Below are positions 27,859-37,591 of a stretch of DNA of 64,000 bases, in pieces (position 1 is the first letter of the stretch; every line of letters begins with the position of its first letter). Under the pieces are notes generated by a model, which saw only the letters and a list, made by a program, of their open reading frames with translations, did not search any database and was not told the origin of the DNA. A program made the position numbers and the translations under genes. The DNA is taken from NCBI RefSeq assembly GCF_030315915.2, contig NZ_CP135990.1:496001-560000 (forward strand), read 5' to 3'. This stretch comes from Providencia zhijiangensis. Its GTDB lineage: Bacteria; Pseudomonadota; Gammaproteobacteria; Enterobacterales; Enterobacteriaceae.

Positions 27859-28003
27859 CTCGTCATATTTTGAGCTGTAGCTGTGTTGGTTGCTCTCAGC
27901 CACCCTAGTCACATACTTGTGTATGCTCCTAGGGATGGCTTCGTTTACCGCCTTGCTACAGTTCAAACTATTTAGAGATTGGTAAGCTCGTCATATTTTG
28001 AGC
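27859..28003. repeat. ERIC-like palindromic repeat flanked by 17-bp direct repeats
   Basis: The centre, CACCCTAGTCACATACTTG followed by TGTATGCTCCTAGGGAT (27901-27936), matches the two inward arms of the enterobacterial ERIC/IRU element. Outer arms TTGAGCTGTAGC (27870-27881) and GCTACAGTTCAA (27955-27966) are complementary at 11 of 12 positions. The element is bracketed by identical copies of CTCGTCATATTTTGAGC at 27859-27875 and 27987-28003. Transcribed, it would fold into a long cruciform-like hairpin between dnaB and alr. Confidence 0.8.
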
Positions 28004-28062
28004 GTATAGAAAATTGAAAACTAAATAAGTTAAATTTTAAAACGAATAATTAAGAGGAAGAA

Positions 28063-29145
28063 ATGAAAGCGGCAACCGCATTAATAAACCGCCGCGCTCT
28101 GCGACACAACCTGCAACGCGTGAGAGAATTGGCGCCGAATAGCCGTCTGATTGCAGTTGTTAAAGCAAACGCTTATGGTCATGGATTAATTGGAGTTGGC
28201 ACCGAAATTCAAGGAATTGTCGACGGTTTTGGGGTGGCGCGTTTAAATGAAGCCCTACTGCTTCGACATCAAGGCGTGACAAAACCGATTGTTTTATTAG
28301 AAGGTTTCTTCGAAAAATCCGATTTGCAGTTGATGGTGGAATACAACATCGATACGGTGATCCACTGCATTGAACAACTGGAAATGCTGGAAAATGCCCA
28401 ACTCGCCACAAAAATCAAAGTATGGATGAAACTCGATACTGGCATGCATCGCCTTGGCGTACTTCCTCAGCATGCGGAAAGTTTTTACCAACGCCTTAAA
28501 AGCTGTAGCAACGTTGATTTACCTATCAATATTGTTAGCCACTTCTGTCAGGCCGATGCGCCTGAACTCCCAACCACCAAAAAACAAATCGAATGCTTCC
28601 AACAGTTTGTGTCTGACAAACCAGGTGAAAAATCCATCGCAGCATCCGCGGGGATCCTCTTATGGCCAGAAGCTCATTATGACTGGGTTCGCCCCGGTAT
28701 TATGATGTATGGCGCCTCACCACAGGAAGGCAAAAGCGCTGCAAGCTTCGGTTTATTACCCGTCATGACCTTAAAATCCAGCCTGATTGCGGTACGAGAG
28801 CATTCGGCAGGGCAGTGTGTTGGCTACGGCGAAACATGGTGCAGTGAACGTAATACCCGCCTTGGGGTGGTAGCGATTGGTTATGGCGATGGTTATCCGC
28901 GTAACGTGCCATCAGGAACGCCAGTTCTAGTAAATGGACGAAAAGTGCCGATTATTGGACGAATTTCCATGGATATGACCGTCGTGGATTTAGGGCCAGA
29001 TGCCACCGATAAAGTGGGGGATGACGTCATTCTATGGGGAAATGCTCTGCCAGTGGAAGAAATTGCCACACAAACAGGCATCATTAACTATGAGCTTTTG
29101 ACGAAATTGACCTCACGAGTCGCAATGGAATATGTAGACGAATAG
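28063..29145 (+). CDS. alr: Alanine racemase (biosynthetic)
   Basis: PLP enzyme interconverting L- and D-alanine for peptidoglycan. The PLP lysine is K34 in [10 protein letters not shown]; the second catalytic base, a tyrosine, lies in the CVGYGETW segment, and the [12 protein letters not shown] motif and substrate-contacting HFCQAD region are present. At 360 aa it equals the E. coli Alr length. AAGAGGAAG precedes the ATG. It has no signal peptide, so it is the cytosolic Alr and not the periplasmic broad-specificity type. It lies between the ERIC-like repeat and tyrB. Confidence 0.96.
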   Translation: MKAATALINRRALRHNLQRVRELAPNSRLIAVVKANAYGHGLIGVGTEIQGIVDGFGVARLNEALLLRHQGVTKPIVLLEGFFEKSDLQLMVEYNIDTVIHCIEQLEMLENAQLATKIKVWMKLDTGMHRLGVLPQHAESFYQRLKSCSNVDLPINIVSHFCQADAPELPTTKKQIECFQQFVSDKPGEKSIAASAGILLWPEAHYDWVRPGIMMYGASPQEGKSAASFGLLPVMTLKSSLIAVREHSAGQCVGYGETWCSERNTRLGVVAIGYGDGYPRNVPSGTPVLVNGRKVPIIGRISMDMTVVDLGPDATDKVGDDVILWGNALPVEEIATQTGIINYELLTKLTSRVAMEYVDE

Positions 29146-29209
29146 GTTTTAAAGGGTTATTTTCACAAGACAAAAGTAATAAAGAAAACCTACAAGTAGG
29201 AGATATCCT

Positions 29210-30406
29210 GTGTACCAACATGTTGATGCTTATCCGGGCGACCCAATTTTATCGCTGATGGATGAATTTAATAAAGATACTCGTGAAGGCAAAATTAACC
29301 TGAGTATTGGTCTTTATTATGATGCAGAGGGGAAAACCCCTGAGCTGGAAACCGTCGGCACAGCGAAAGCTGCACTGAGAAAACTTCCGGCAAGTGCATC
29401 GCTTTATCTGCCAATGGAAGGTTTGAAAGATTACCGTACTGAATTACAAAAATTGGTGTTCGGTGAAGATTGCCCGCTAATTGCTCAAGAGCGCATTGCT
29501 ACCGTACAAACCATCGGTGGTTCTGGCGCACTGAAAATTGGGGCTGATTTTTTACACCACTATTTCCCGAATTCAGAAGTTTGGTGCAGTAACCCAACAT
29601 GGGAAAACCACGCCTCTATCTTCTCTGGCGCTGGCACGAAAGTGCATTATTACCCTTATTTTGATGAAAAAACCAAAGGGGTTAAATTTGATGAAATGCT
29701 AGAAACTTTCAAGAAGTTACCAGAAAATAGCATCATCTTAATGCACCCATGCTGCCATAACCCAACAGGCTCCGATTTAACGCCAGCTCAGTGGGATGAA
29801 GTGACGAAAGTGGCACTTGAGCACAAATTGATCCCATTCTTAGATATCGCATATCAAGGTTTTGCGGAAGGTATCGATGAAGATGCTTATGCAATTCGCA
29901 CGATGGTAAAAGCGGGTCTGCCAGTATTCGTCAGCAATTCATTCTCGAAAATCTTTGGTATCTACGGTGAACGTGCGGGTGGTTTATCTGTTATCTGTAA
30001 AGATAAAGATGAGCGCGATCGCGTGCTGGGGCAATTGAAAGCGGGCGTTCGCCGTCTGTATTCAAGCCCACCGTCTAACGGCGCAAAAATTGTTGCGGCA
30101 GTACTGACTGATAGCCAACAAAAAGCCAAATGGCTGGACGAAGTGGAAGAGATGCGCCTGCGTATTTTAGATATGCGCACCGTCTTGGTGGATGAGCTGA
30201 AAAAAGCGTTACCAAACAAAAACTTCGACCACCTGTTAAAACAGCGAGGTATGTTCAGCTACACCGGATTTTCTCAACAACAAGTTGACCGTCTGAAAGA
30301 TGAGTTTGCGGTTTATTTAGTTGGAACTGGTCGTGTGTGTATGGCAGGGGTGAACCGCCATAATGTGAAGCGCATTGTGGAAGCATTTGCAGCAGTTAGC
30401 CAATAA
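29210..30406 (+). CDS. tyrB: Aromatic-amino-acid aminotransferase
   Basis: Fold-type I PLP aminotransferase performing the last step of tyrosine and phenylalanine synthesis, also acting on leucine and aspartate. The PLP lysine K247 lies in SNSFSKIF, the same number as in E. coli TyrB; NPTG, GLYY and the YSSPPSNGA segment are intact. Length 398 aa. It starts with GTG (29210) behind a strong AGGAGA, as E. coli tyrB also starts GTG. I looked for TyrR boxes upstream and found no convincing one. The position between alr and uvrA matches E. coli tyrB and argues against aspC. Confidence 0.92.
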   Translation: MYQHVDAYPGDPILSLMDEFNKDTREGKINLSIGLYYDAEGKTPELETVGTAKAALRKLPASASLYLPMEGLKDYRTELQKLVFGEDCPLIAQERIATVQTIGGSGALKIGADFLHHYFPNSEVWCSNPTWENHASIFSGAGTKVHYYPYFDEKTKGVKFDEMLETFKKLPENSIILMHPCCHNPTGSDLTPAQWDEVTKVALEHKLIPFLDIAYQGFAEGIDEDAYAIRTMVKAGLPVFVSNSFSKIFGIYGERAGGLSVICKDKDERDRVLGQLKAGVRRLYSSPPSNGAKIVAAVLTDSQQKAKWLDEVEEMRLRILDMRTVLVDELKKALPNKNFDHLLKQRGMFSYTGFSQQQVDRLKDEFAVYLVGTGRVCMAGVNRHNVKRIVEAFAAVSQ

Positions 30407-30426
30407 CAAATTGTTATTCAAGCATA

Positions 30427-30456
30427 AAAAAGGGAAGCTGAGCTTCCCTTTTTTCT
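30427..30456. terminator. Bidirectional terminator between tyrB and uvrA
   Basis: AAAAAAGGGAAGCT and AGCTTCCCTTTTTT form a long stem with A and T flanks on both sides, so it can serve both convergent genes. Confidence 0.92.
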
Positions 30457-30466
30457 TTAACGTCAT

Positions 30467-33301
30467 TTAGTATCCACGCGCTAAGATAGGCTTCAAGAAA
30501 CGTGCAGTATGGGATTTTTTACATTCAGCCACTTGTTCTGGGGTGCCTGAAATTAAAATTTCACCGCCACCGCTACCGCCTTCAGGGCCTAAGTCGACAA
30601 TCCAGTCTGCCGTTTTGATAACATCCAAGTTATGCTCGATGACAACGATGGTATTGCCTTGGTCACGTAGCTGATGCAAGACCACAAGCAGTTGTTGGAT
30701 ATCGGCAAAATGCAATCCGGTGGTTGGTTCATCTAAGATATAGATAGTTTGTCCGGTGCCGCGTTTAGACAACTCGCGAGCTAATTTCACGCGCTGGGCT
30801 TCACCACCTGACAAGGTTGTCGCAGATTGACCTAAGCGAATATAAGACAGACCCACATCCATCAGCGTTTGCAGCTTACGCGCTAGCGCAGGCACGGCAT
30901 CAAAGAACTCACGGGATTCTTCGATGGTCATATCCAACACTTCATGGATGCTTTTGCCTTTGTATTTGATCTCTAAGGTTTCGCGGTTATAGCGCTTGCC
31001 TTTACATTGGTCACACGGCACATAGACATCGGGTAGGAAGTGCATTTCGACTTTAATCACCCCATCCCCTTGGCAGGCTTCACAACGACCGCCTTTCACG
31101 TTAAAACTGAAACGCCCTGGGTTATAGCCACGAGTCCGTGACTCTGGTACACCTGCGAACAGCTCACGAATTGGTGTAAAGATACCCGTGTAAGTGGCTG
31201 GGTTCGAACGTGGAGTACGTCCAATAGGGCTTTGGTCGATATCGATCACTTTATCGAAATGCTCTAAACCTTCGACATTGGTATACGGCGCTGGGTTAAT
31301 CACTGTAGCGCCATTTAATTGACGCTGAGCGATTGGGAATAACGTATCGTTGATAAGCGTCGATTTACCGGAACCAGAAACCCCGGTAATACACGTAAAT
31401 AAACCAACAGGAATATTCAGGGTAACATTCTTCAGGTTGTTGCCTGTTGCGCCAGAGACAGTCAGTACTTTGTCTTTATTAAACGGAACACGCGTTTGTG
31501 GAATATCAATCTTGCGCTCGCCACTTAAGAACTTACCGGTTAACGATTCAGGGTTAGCAACAATATCTTCCAATGTGCCTTGCGCTACAATTTGCCCACC
31601 GTGAACACCGGCTCCTGGGCCAATATCAATCACATGGTCGGCTGCGCGGATCGCATCTTCATCATGCTCAACCACAATGACGGTGTTCCCCAAATTACGT
31701 AAGTGAATCAAGGTTTCCAGTAATCGGTCATTATCGCGCTGATGGAGCCCTATAGACGGTTCATCCAACACATACATTACCCCAACCAGACCCGCTCCAA
31801 TTTGGCTTGCTAGGCGGATACGCTGCGCCTCACCACCGGATAAGGTTTCTGCGGAGCGTGAAAGACTTAGGTAATTCAGCCCCACATTCACTAAAAATTT
31901 CAGGCGGTCGCTGATCTCTTTCAGGATTTTTTCGGCAATCTTGGCTCGTTGTCCGCTGAGTTTTAAGTTTTGGAAAAATTCCATCGCATGACCGATGCTG
32001 TAATCTGCAATTTCAGGCAGCGTGGTATTTTCCACAAATACAAAACGGGCTTCTTTACGCAGACGGGTTCCTGCGCAAGTCACGCAAGGGCGGTTGCTAA
32101 TGTATTTTGCTAACTCTTCGCGCACCGCGGTGGATTCCGTTTCTTTATAACGGCGTTCCATATTGTTAAGCACACCTTCGAACGGATGGTGGCGTACGGT
32201 AATATCTCCGCGATCATTACGGTATTTGAATTCAATAGTTTCTTTGCCAGAACCATACAAAATGACTTTTTGAATGGCAGGGCTGAGTGAGTCATAAGGG
32301 GCTTCAACATCAAACTTATAGTGTTCGCCCAATGACATTAACATCTGAAAATAATAGAAATTACGACGATCCCAGCCGCGGATAGCTCCGCCTGCAAGGG
32401 AAATTTCGGGATTTTGAATCACGCGCTCAGGGTCAAAAAACTGCTGAACTCCTAAGCCGTCGCAGCTTGGGCAGGCCCCTGCTGGGTTGTTGAATGAGAA
32501 CAGGCGAGGTTCTAATTCCATCATGCTATAGCCACAAACGGGGCATGCAAAGTTAGCGGAGAACACTAATTCTTCAGCTTTCGGATCATCCATATCTGCA
32601 ACAACAGCGGTGCCGCCAGACAGTTCCAGTGCAGTTTCAAAGGATTCAGCAAGACGCTGGGCGATATCGTCGCGTACTTTGAAGCGGTCAACCACCACTT
32701 CAATGGTATGTTTTTTCTGTAATTCGAGTTTTGGTGGATCGGATAAATCACAAACTTCACCATCAATACGGGCGCGAATATACCCTTGGCTCGCTAAGTT
32801 ATCGAGTAACTTAACGTGCTCACCTTTACGCTCTTTCACGACCGGAGCCAGCAGCATCATACGGCGATCGGTCGGCTGTGCGAGGACGTTATCCACCATC
32901 TGGCTAACGGTTTGTGCCGCAAGCGGAATATCATGATCAGGGCAGCGAGGCTCACCCACACGGGCAAACAATAGGCGCAGGTAATCATGGATTTCGGTAA
33001 TGGTCCCGACCGTTGAACGCGGGTTATGGGAAGTGGATTTCTGTTCAATGGAAATAGCTGGCGACAGCCCTTCGATATGGTCAACATCCGGTTTTTCCAT
33101 TAAAGAAAGGAATTGACGAGCATACGCGGATAGTGATTCAACATAACGACGCTGACCTTCAGCATAGAGGGTATCAAAGGCGAGGGAGGATTTCCCTGAA
33201 CCAGATAGCCCTGTAATAACTATCAGCTTGTCTCGGGGGATGATGAGATTGATATTTTTTAGGTTATGCGTGCGTGCGCCGCGGACTTCGATATTCTCCA
33301 T
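30467..33301 (-). CDS. uvrA: UvrABC excinuclease subunit A
   Basis: DNA-damage sensor of nucleotide excision repair, an ATPase dimer that loads UvrB. Two ABC modules are visible: Walker [17 protein letters not shown] near residue 31 and [16 protein letters not shown] near 640, each with a signature ([24 protein letters not shown]) and Walker B. Zinc modules are CPVCGYS...CPSCDGLG and CEACQGDG...CDQCKGKRY. Length 944 aa compares with 940 in E. coli. It is divergent from ssb with a LexA box between, predicting SOS induction. Confidence 0.97.
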   Translation of the reverse strand: MENIEVRGARTHNLKNINLIIPRDKLIVITGLSGSGKSSLAFDTLYAEGQRRYVESLSAYARQFLSLMEKPDVDHIEGLSPAISIEQKSTSHNPRSTVGTITEIHDYLRLLFARVGEPRCPDHDIPLAAQTVSQMVDNVLAQPTDRRMMLLAPVVKERKGEHVKLLDNLASQGYIRARIDGEVCDLSDPPKLELQKKHTIEVVVDRFKVRDDIAQRLAESFETALELSGGTAVVADMDDPKAEELVFSANFACPVCGYSMMELEPRLFSFNNPAGACPSCDGLGVQQFFDPERVIQNPEISLAGGAIRGWDRRNFYYFQMLMSLGEHYKFDVEAPYDSLSPAIQKVILYGSGKETIEFKYRNDRGDITVRHHPFEGVLNNMERRYKETESTAVREELAKYISNRPCVTCAGTRLRKEARFVFVENTTLPEIADYSIGHAMEFFQNLKLSGQRAKIAEKILKEISDRLKFLVNVGLNYLSLSRSAETLSGGEAQRIRLASQIGAGLVGVMYVLDEPSIGLHQRDNDRLLETLIHLRNLGNTVIVVEHDEDAIRAADHVIDIGPGAGVHGGQIVAQGTLEDIVANPESLTGKFLSGERKIDIPQTRVPFNKDKVLTVSGATGNNLKNVTLNIPVGLFTCITGVSGSGKSTLINDTLFPIAQRQLNGATVINPAPYTNVEGLEHFDKVIDIDQSPIGRTPRSNPATYTGIFTPIRELFAGVPESRTRGYNPGRFSFNVKGGRCEACQGDGVIKVEMHFLPDVYVPCDQCKGKRYNRETLEIKYKGKSIHEVLDMTIEESREFFDAVPALARKLQTLMDVGLSYIRLGQSATTLSGGEAQRVKLARELSKRGTGQTIYILDEPTTGLHFADIQQLLVVLHQLRDQGNTIVVIEHNLDVIKTADWIVDLGPEGGSGGGEILISGTPEQVAECKKSHTARFLKPILARGY

Positions 33302-33401
33302 TTACCACTTCCCGAATGAATTGATAGTGAACAAAAATGAACTTGGTCGTCTTAATTAATGAGCCAGTACTAATAAACGATTTAGTATTGCACAAAATTT
33401 G

Positions 33402-33417
33402 CTGAATGGATATACAG
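33402..33417. promoter_or_regulatory. LexA (SOS) box shared by uvrA and ssb
   Basis: CTGAATGGATATACAG has the CTG-N10-CAG core of the LexA operator with an AT-rich centre. It lies 100 bp from the uvrA start and 227 bp from ssb, the arrangement known from E. coli. The rest of 33302-33644 is AT-rich promoter DNA with no ORF. Confidence 0.85.
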
Positions 33418-33644
33418 TATATGTGCTCTTTCTATATCATTTCATAGGGGGCTGATGGCAACTTATCTGTGACGCCAATAATTAGCGTCTATACTAAAAA
33501 ACAGTAATGCAGATTTCACTTAAATTTGGAAAGCGCTTCGCAACTTCTCATCAGCAATCTCAATTTATGGTGCAATACAGATAGGTCGTGGTAAACTTCA
33601 CGGTCAGTCCAGAGATTAAAAATTCAATGCATCAGGAGTAATAA

Positions 33645-34166
33645 ATGGCCACCAGAGGCGTAAATAAAGTAATTCTTATCGGTAACTTAGGACAAGATCC
33701 AGAAATCCGTTATATGCCTAACGGCGGAGCTGTCGCTAACCTGACTCTGGCAACTTCTGAAAGTTGGCGTGACAAGCAAACCGGTGAAATGCGTGAAAAA
33801 ACCGAATGGCACCGTGTTGTGATTTTCGGCAAATTAGCCGAAGTTGCTGGTGAATATCTGAAAAAAGGTTCACAAGTTTATATCGAAGGTTCACTGCAAA
33901 CCCGTAAATGGCAAGACCAAAGCGGTCAAGATCGCTACACCACCGAAGTTGTGGTAAATATCGGCGGTTCAATGCAGATGCTTGGTGGTCGTGGCGGCGA
34001 TGCCCCATCACAAGGTCAAAGTGGCGGACAAGGCGGTTGGGGTCAACCACAACAGCCACAACAAGCAGCACAACAATTCAGTGGCGGCGGCGCAGCACCA
34101 GCGCGTTCACCAGCTCCACAAACCAATGAACCACCAATGGATTTTGATGACGATATCCCATTCTAA
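33645..34166 (+). CDS. ssb: Single-stranded DNA-binding protein
   Basis: SSB coats single-stranded DNA in replication, repair and recombination. The OB-fold (about 1-112) begins with [17 protein letters not shown] and contains the W-x-R-V-V-I-F core strand; a glycine/glutamine-rich disordered linker follows, and the tail MDFDDDIPF is the acidic tip that binds partner proteins. Length 173 aa (E. coli 178). The linker carries runs of Q and G typical of enterobacteria. AGGAG precedes the ATG. It is divergent from uvrA and has its own terminator. Confidence 0.97.
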   Translation: MATRGVNKVILIGNLGQDPEIRYMPNGGAVANLTLATSESWRDKQTGEMREKTEWHRVVIFGKLAEVAGEYLKKGSQVYIEGSLQTRKWQDQSGQDRYTTEVVVNIGGSMQMLGGRGGDAPSQGQSGGQGGWGQPQQPQQAAQQFSGGGAAPARSPAPQTNEPPMDFDDDIPF

Positions 34167-34197
34167 TTTCTACATTAGAAAATCAAAATCATCGATT

Positions 34198-34229
34198 AAA
34201 GCCCTTAGTATTAAGGGCTTTAATTTTTT
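34198..34229 (+). terminator. ssb terminator
   Basis: AAAGCCCTTA (34198-34207) pairs with TAAGGGCTTT (34212-34221) around a four-base loop, then AATTTTTT. Confidence 0.92.
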
Positions 34230-34462
34230 ATAAGCAATTTCAATTCAAATTATCACAACTCAACAACATTCTGTGATATGCCTCTCATTTGAAATCCACA
34301 ACCAAGAAAAACGAAAAAAAGGGTTGTGAAGGTTAGGATTTTATGGTTTCTTAAATGCAGCAAACACAAAAATGAAAAATCAGACAGACTTTAGCTAAAC
34401 AGGAAATTCATTAATTATGGATTTTTGCTAAATCAGACAGAATTAAATGACAGGAAACTCTC
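34230..34462 (+). promoter_or_regulatory. ilvBN promoter region with a duplicated motif
   Basis: AT-rich non-coding DNA between the ssb terminator and the ivbL leader. AAATCAGACAGA occurs twice (34377-34388 and 34430-34441), each followed 17-19 bases on by CAGGAAA; the second CAGGAAA serves as the ivbL ribosome-binding site. I cannot place the transcription start with confidence. Confidence 0.5.
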
Positions 34463-34558
34463 GTGAAAATGACCGCTAACCGTTCAAACCTACTACTTAC
34501 CGCGCCACTAGCCGCGGTAGTCGTGCGTGTGGTGGTGGTCGTGGGCTTAGCGCCGTAA
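34463..34558 (+). CDS. ivbL: ilvB operon leader peptide IvbL
   Basis: A 31-codon ORF ending LAAVVVRVVVVVGLAP, almost the same as the tail of E. coli IvbL. It holds eight valine codons in a block of nine plus leucines, the control codons of valine/leucine attenuation. GTG 34463 is taken as start because AGGAAA is seven bases upstream; an ATG two codons later is possible. Ribosome stalling at the valine run should prevent the terminator at 34583-34617 from forming and let ilvBN be transcribed. Confidence 0.93.
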   Translation: MKMTANRSNLLLTAPLAAVVVRVVVVVGLAP

Positions 34559-34582
34559 CGGGAACAAATCACGCGATTTAGA

Positions 34583-34617
34583 AACCCCGCCGGCGCAAAC
34601 CGAGCGGGGTTTTTTTA
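34583..34617 (+). terminator. ilvBN attenuator terminator
   Basis: AACCCCGC (34583-34590) pairs with GCGGGGTT (34604-34611), followed by seven T residues. It lies 25 bp past the ivbL stop and 46 bp before ilvB, as expected for an attenuator. Confidence 0.93.
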
Positions 34618-34662
34618 TGACCTAAAACTCGGATCCGCAGGCTAGTGAAGGAATAAAAAATT

Positions 34663-36360
34663 ATGAGCGAGTCGGGCACAACATCACCACAAAAAAACTG
34701 TTTTACAGGTGCAGAATTAATCGTCCATTTATTGGAAAAACATGGTATTACCATCGTTTCTGGTATCCCGGGCGGGGCAGCATTGCCATTCTATGATGCA
34801 CTGGGACAGAGCAAAAAAATTCGCCACATACTGGCGCGTCACGAGCAAGGTGCGGGTTTTATTGCACAGGGAATTGCGCGTAGCACAGGCAAAGCGGCGG
34901 TATGTATTTCCTCAAGCGGTCCCGGTGCCACTAATTTAGTGACTGCCATTGCGGATGCGAAACTGGATTCAATTCCACTGGTATGTATTACTGCGCAGGT
35001 GCCATCTTCGATGATTGGTACCGATGCGTTTCAGGAAGTGGATACTTACGGTATTTCAATTCCGATTACGAAACACAACTATTTGGTGCGCAGCATTGAG
35101 GACTTACCGCGTGTTATCTGCGAAGCATTCCGTATCGCTGAATCTGGGCGTCCGGGGCCTGTTTGGATTGATATTCCAAAAGATGTTCAGACTGCAACCA
35201 TTGAATTAGATGCGCTGCCAGAGGTTTTACCGAAAGATAAAGCCCCAAGTTTCGATATGGAAAAAGTGATCCAAGCGGCGGAAATGATCAACCGCGCGAA
35301 GCGTCCAGTACTTTATTTCGGGGGCGGGGTGATTAGCTCAGATTCAACCACGACGGCTATCGCTTTTGCCGAAAAAGCCTCTTTACCAACGACAATGACC
35401 TTGATGGCATTGGGTACCATTCCGATGCGTCATCCGCTGTATTTGGGCATGTTGGGTATGCATGCGGCACGTAGCACGAACATGATCATGGAAGAGTCTG
35501 ATTTGCTGATTGTTATTGGTGCTCGCTTTGATGACCGCGCCATTGGTAAAGCGGAAAAATTCTGCCCGAATGCCAAAATCATTCACGTTGATATTGATAA
35601 AGCAGAAATCAGTAAAATCAAACGTCCAGACATTGCTATCCATGCGGATGCAGGGCAAATCTTAGAATTACTGTTACCGTTAGTTGAGCGCAATGATCGT
35701 CAAGAGTGGGTTCAGCAAGTTAATGATCTGAAAAATAATTACCCGCTGAACTTAGCGAATGTGGATGATCCATTAGATCACTACGGTTTGGTATTAGCCA
35801 CCGCACGTGCTGCAGGGGAAGAGGCGATTGTTACAACGGACGTTGGACAACATCAAATGTGGGCGGCGCAAGCTTATCCATTGTCACGTCCTCGCCAGTG
35901 GTTAACATCCGGTGGTTTGGGCACCATGGGCTTTGGTTTACCGGCAGCGATTGGCGCTGCATTGGCTCACCCCGATAAAACCATCGTTTGTTTTTCAGGT
36001 GATGGCAGCTTAATGATGAATATTCAGGAACTGGCAACAGCGGCGGAGCATCAATTAAACATTAAAATCATTTTAATGAACAACCAAGCGCTTGGCATGG
36101 TGCATCAGCAGCAAGATTTATTTTTTGAGAATCGTATCTTTGCTGCGGCTTATCCTTATCAGACCGACTTTATTAAAATTGCCTCTGGGTTTGGTTTCCA
36201 AACGTGTGATTTAAATAATGAAGCTGACCCTGAAATGGCGCTGGAAGCGATTATGAACACTAAAGGACCTTGCTTAATTCATGCCTTGATTGATGTAAAT
36301 CAGAAGGTATATCCAATGGTTCCTCCTGGTGCCGCTAATATTGATATGATCGGAGCGTAA
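34663..36360 (+). CDS. ilvB: Acetolactate synthase I, catalytic subunit
   Basis: ThDP-dependent enzyme condensing pyruvate (or pyruvate and 2-oxobutyrate) in valine, leucine and isoleucine synthesis. The ThDP glutamate lies in the [13 protein letters not shown] segment; the FAD-binding middle domain follows, and the Mg-ThDP motif [23 protein letters not shown] begins at GDG near residue 447. Length 565 aa (E. coli IlvB 562). The IvbL leader ahead and ilvN behind identify isozyme I, the valine-sensitive form, and not IlvI or IlvG. AAGGA precedes the ATG. Confidence 0.96.
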   Translation: MSESGTTSPQKNCFTGAELIVHLLEKHGITIVSGIPGGAALPFYDALGQSKKIRHILARHEQGAGFIAQGIARSTGKAAVCISSSGPGATNLVTAIADAKLDSIPLVCITAQVPSSMIGTDAFQEVDTYGISIPITKHNYLVRSIEDLPRVICEAFRIAESGRPGPVWIDIPKDVQTATIELDALPEVLPKDKAPSFDMEKVIQAAEMINRAKRPVLYFGGGVISSDSTTTAIAFAEKASLPTTMTLMALGTIPMRHPLYLGMLGMHAARSTNMIMEESDLLIVIGARFDDRAIGKAEKFCPNAKIIHVDIDKAEISKIKRPDIAIHADAGQILELLLPLVERNDRQEWVQQVNDLKNNYPLNLANVDDPLDHYGLVLATARAAGEEAIVTTDVGQHQMWAAQAYPLSRPRQWLTSGGLGTMGFGLPAAIGAALAHPDKTIVCFSGDGSLMMNIQELATAAEHQLNIKIILMNNQALGMVHQQQDLFFENRIFAAAYPYQTDFIKIASGFGFQTCDLNNEADPEMALEAIMNTKGPCLIHALIDVNQKVYPMVPPGAANIDMIGA

Positions 36361-36362
36361 TT

Positions 36363-36647
36363 ATGGTATTTGAACATCACCCAATCGCCTTAGAATTAAT
36401 TGTTCGCAACCATCCGGGCGTCATGTCACATATTTGCGGGCTATTTGCGCGTCGAGCATTTAACGTGGACGGCATCCTATGTATGCCAATTAAAGATAGG
36501 GACGAAAGCCGCATTTGGTTATTAGTTCAGAAAGATGAGCGTTTATCGCAGATGGTTAACCAAGTTGAAAAACTAGAAGACGTCCGTGAAGTTCGCTTTA
36601 GCGATGACCTGCGCGTGTTTGAAACCATGCAGGATTACTTGCAGTAA
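36363..36647 (+). CDS. ilvN: Acetolactate synthase I, regulatory subunit
   Basis: A 94-aa ACT-domain protein ([28 protein letters not shown]) that binds valine and activates IlvB. The length matches E. coli IlvN (96). The start codon lies two bases after the ilvB stop, so the subunits are translationally coupled, with GGAGCG as ribosome-binding site inside ilvB. Confidence 0.96.
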   Translation: MVFEHHPIALELIVRNHPGVMSHICGLFARRAFNVDGILCMPIKDRDESRIWLLVQKDERLSQMVNQVEKLEDVREVRFSDDLRVFETMQDYLQ

Positions 36648-36662
36648 TTCTGAATAAATAAG

Positions 36663-36689
36663 GTCGGCTTACAAGGAGCGTAGGCTGAC
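36663..36689. terminator. Hairpin between ilvN and the XRE-cupin gene
   Basis: GTCGGCTTAC (36663-36672) pairs with GTAGGCTGAC (36680-36689) through ten pairs including two G-U. No U-tract follows on the plus strand; CTTATTTATT follows on the minus strand. It is a weak candidate terminator for the convergent genes. Confidence 0.4.
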
Positions 36690-36692
36690 GAA

Positions 36693-37250
36693 TTACACGC
36701 CATCACTTAAATGTGAATAGGTCATCACGACGGTGGCATGCACATCCCCCTCAATGCATAAGTAAGCATGAGGAAAGTCTCCGCTGAACGCGTAAAAATC
36801 CCCAGCCTCAAGAACGACATTTTGTTCATTTTCTAAGCGTAGCATTAGGGAGCCCGCGTGTACCATAATGTGTTCATGGGTACCGACCATATGCGCGGGG
36901 CTATTAATAATGGCGCCTCTTTTCATACTAAGTTGCCAAATTTCAGAGACGTTACCCATACTGATGCGGAATTTAAATTGCTCTAAATAATCGCCTTCGA
37001 GTGGCGTGGCCTTCACCAAATAGGGATAAGATTCATTTTGACGTGTAAATAAATCGCTGAGCGGAAAACGCAGAGCTGCCGCAATGGACTCCAAAGTATC
37101 GATGCGTGGATTTGAATCCCCTGATTCCAACTTAGAGAGGGCGGCTTTAGAGATCCCTGATAAATGAGAAAGCTCACTCAAAGAAAGGTTTCTCGCCTGA
37201 CGTAGCAGACGCACTTTCTGGCCAATTTTTATATTTATTTTATTTTCCAT
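36693..37250 (-). CDS. XRE-family regulator with cupin sensor domain
   Basis: A 185-aa one-component regulator. The N-terminal XRE helix-turn-helix (GQKVRLLRQARNLSLSEL... SGISKAALSKLESG) is joined to a C-terminal RmlC-like cupin (GTHEHIMVHAG, then LEAGDFYAFSGDFPHAY) with histidines suited to metal or ligand binding. The layout matches E. coli SutR/PuuR-like proteins. ATG 37250 has GGAAG eight bases ahead; in-frame codons further up to 37310 lack support. It is divergent from an MFS transporter gene and probably controls it; the ligand is unknown. Confidence 0.85.
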   Translation of the reverse strand: MENKINIKIGQKVRLLRQARNLSLSELSHLSGISKAALSKLESGDSNPRIDTLESIAAALRFPLSDLFTRQNESYPYLVKATPLEGDYLEQFKFRISMGNVSEIWQLSMKRGAIINSPAHMVGTHEHIMVHAGSLMLRLENEQNVVLEAGDFYAFSGDFPHAYLCIEGDVHATVVMTYSHLSDGV

Positions 37251-37591
37251 GACACTGTCTTCCACAATATTATTTTTATAAATTCTCATTTCTGCTGCCA
37301 ATTCTAACATCTTAAATATGAAATGTCAGAAACCCGATATTATGAAAATAATATTTTGCCGAATGAGAATAAATGGAAAAATAATCTAAAAAATTATTTT
37401 TTAAATACACAGTTATAAAAATAAGATTTATTGTTCTTTCAGTGTGTTATTTTGTTGAATAAATTCATGATATAATTTAATTTGTATTATTCTAATGACT
37501 GAATATGTTACAGCGTTTTATTTCAAATAAATAATATCTTTTCGGAGTTTATATCTGACAATTAATCCTAATTGAGCAGATTAATACAAAA
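37251..37591. promoter_or_regulatory. AT-rich divergent promoter region, XRE-cupin / MFS
   Basis: This 341-bp gap is strongly AT-rich, with several TATAAT-like runs and no convincing ORF. It must hold both divergent promoters and probably the operator of the XRE-cupin regulator. I could not single out a palindrome. Confidence 0.5.

Noticed and set aside
29146-29209. TyrR boxes upstream of tyrB
   Set aside because: No TGTAAA-N6-TTTACA-like palindrome with enough matches was found in the short alr-tyrB gap.
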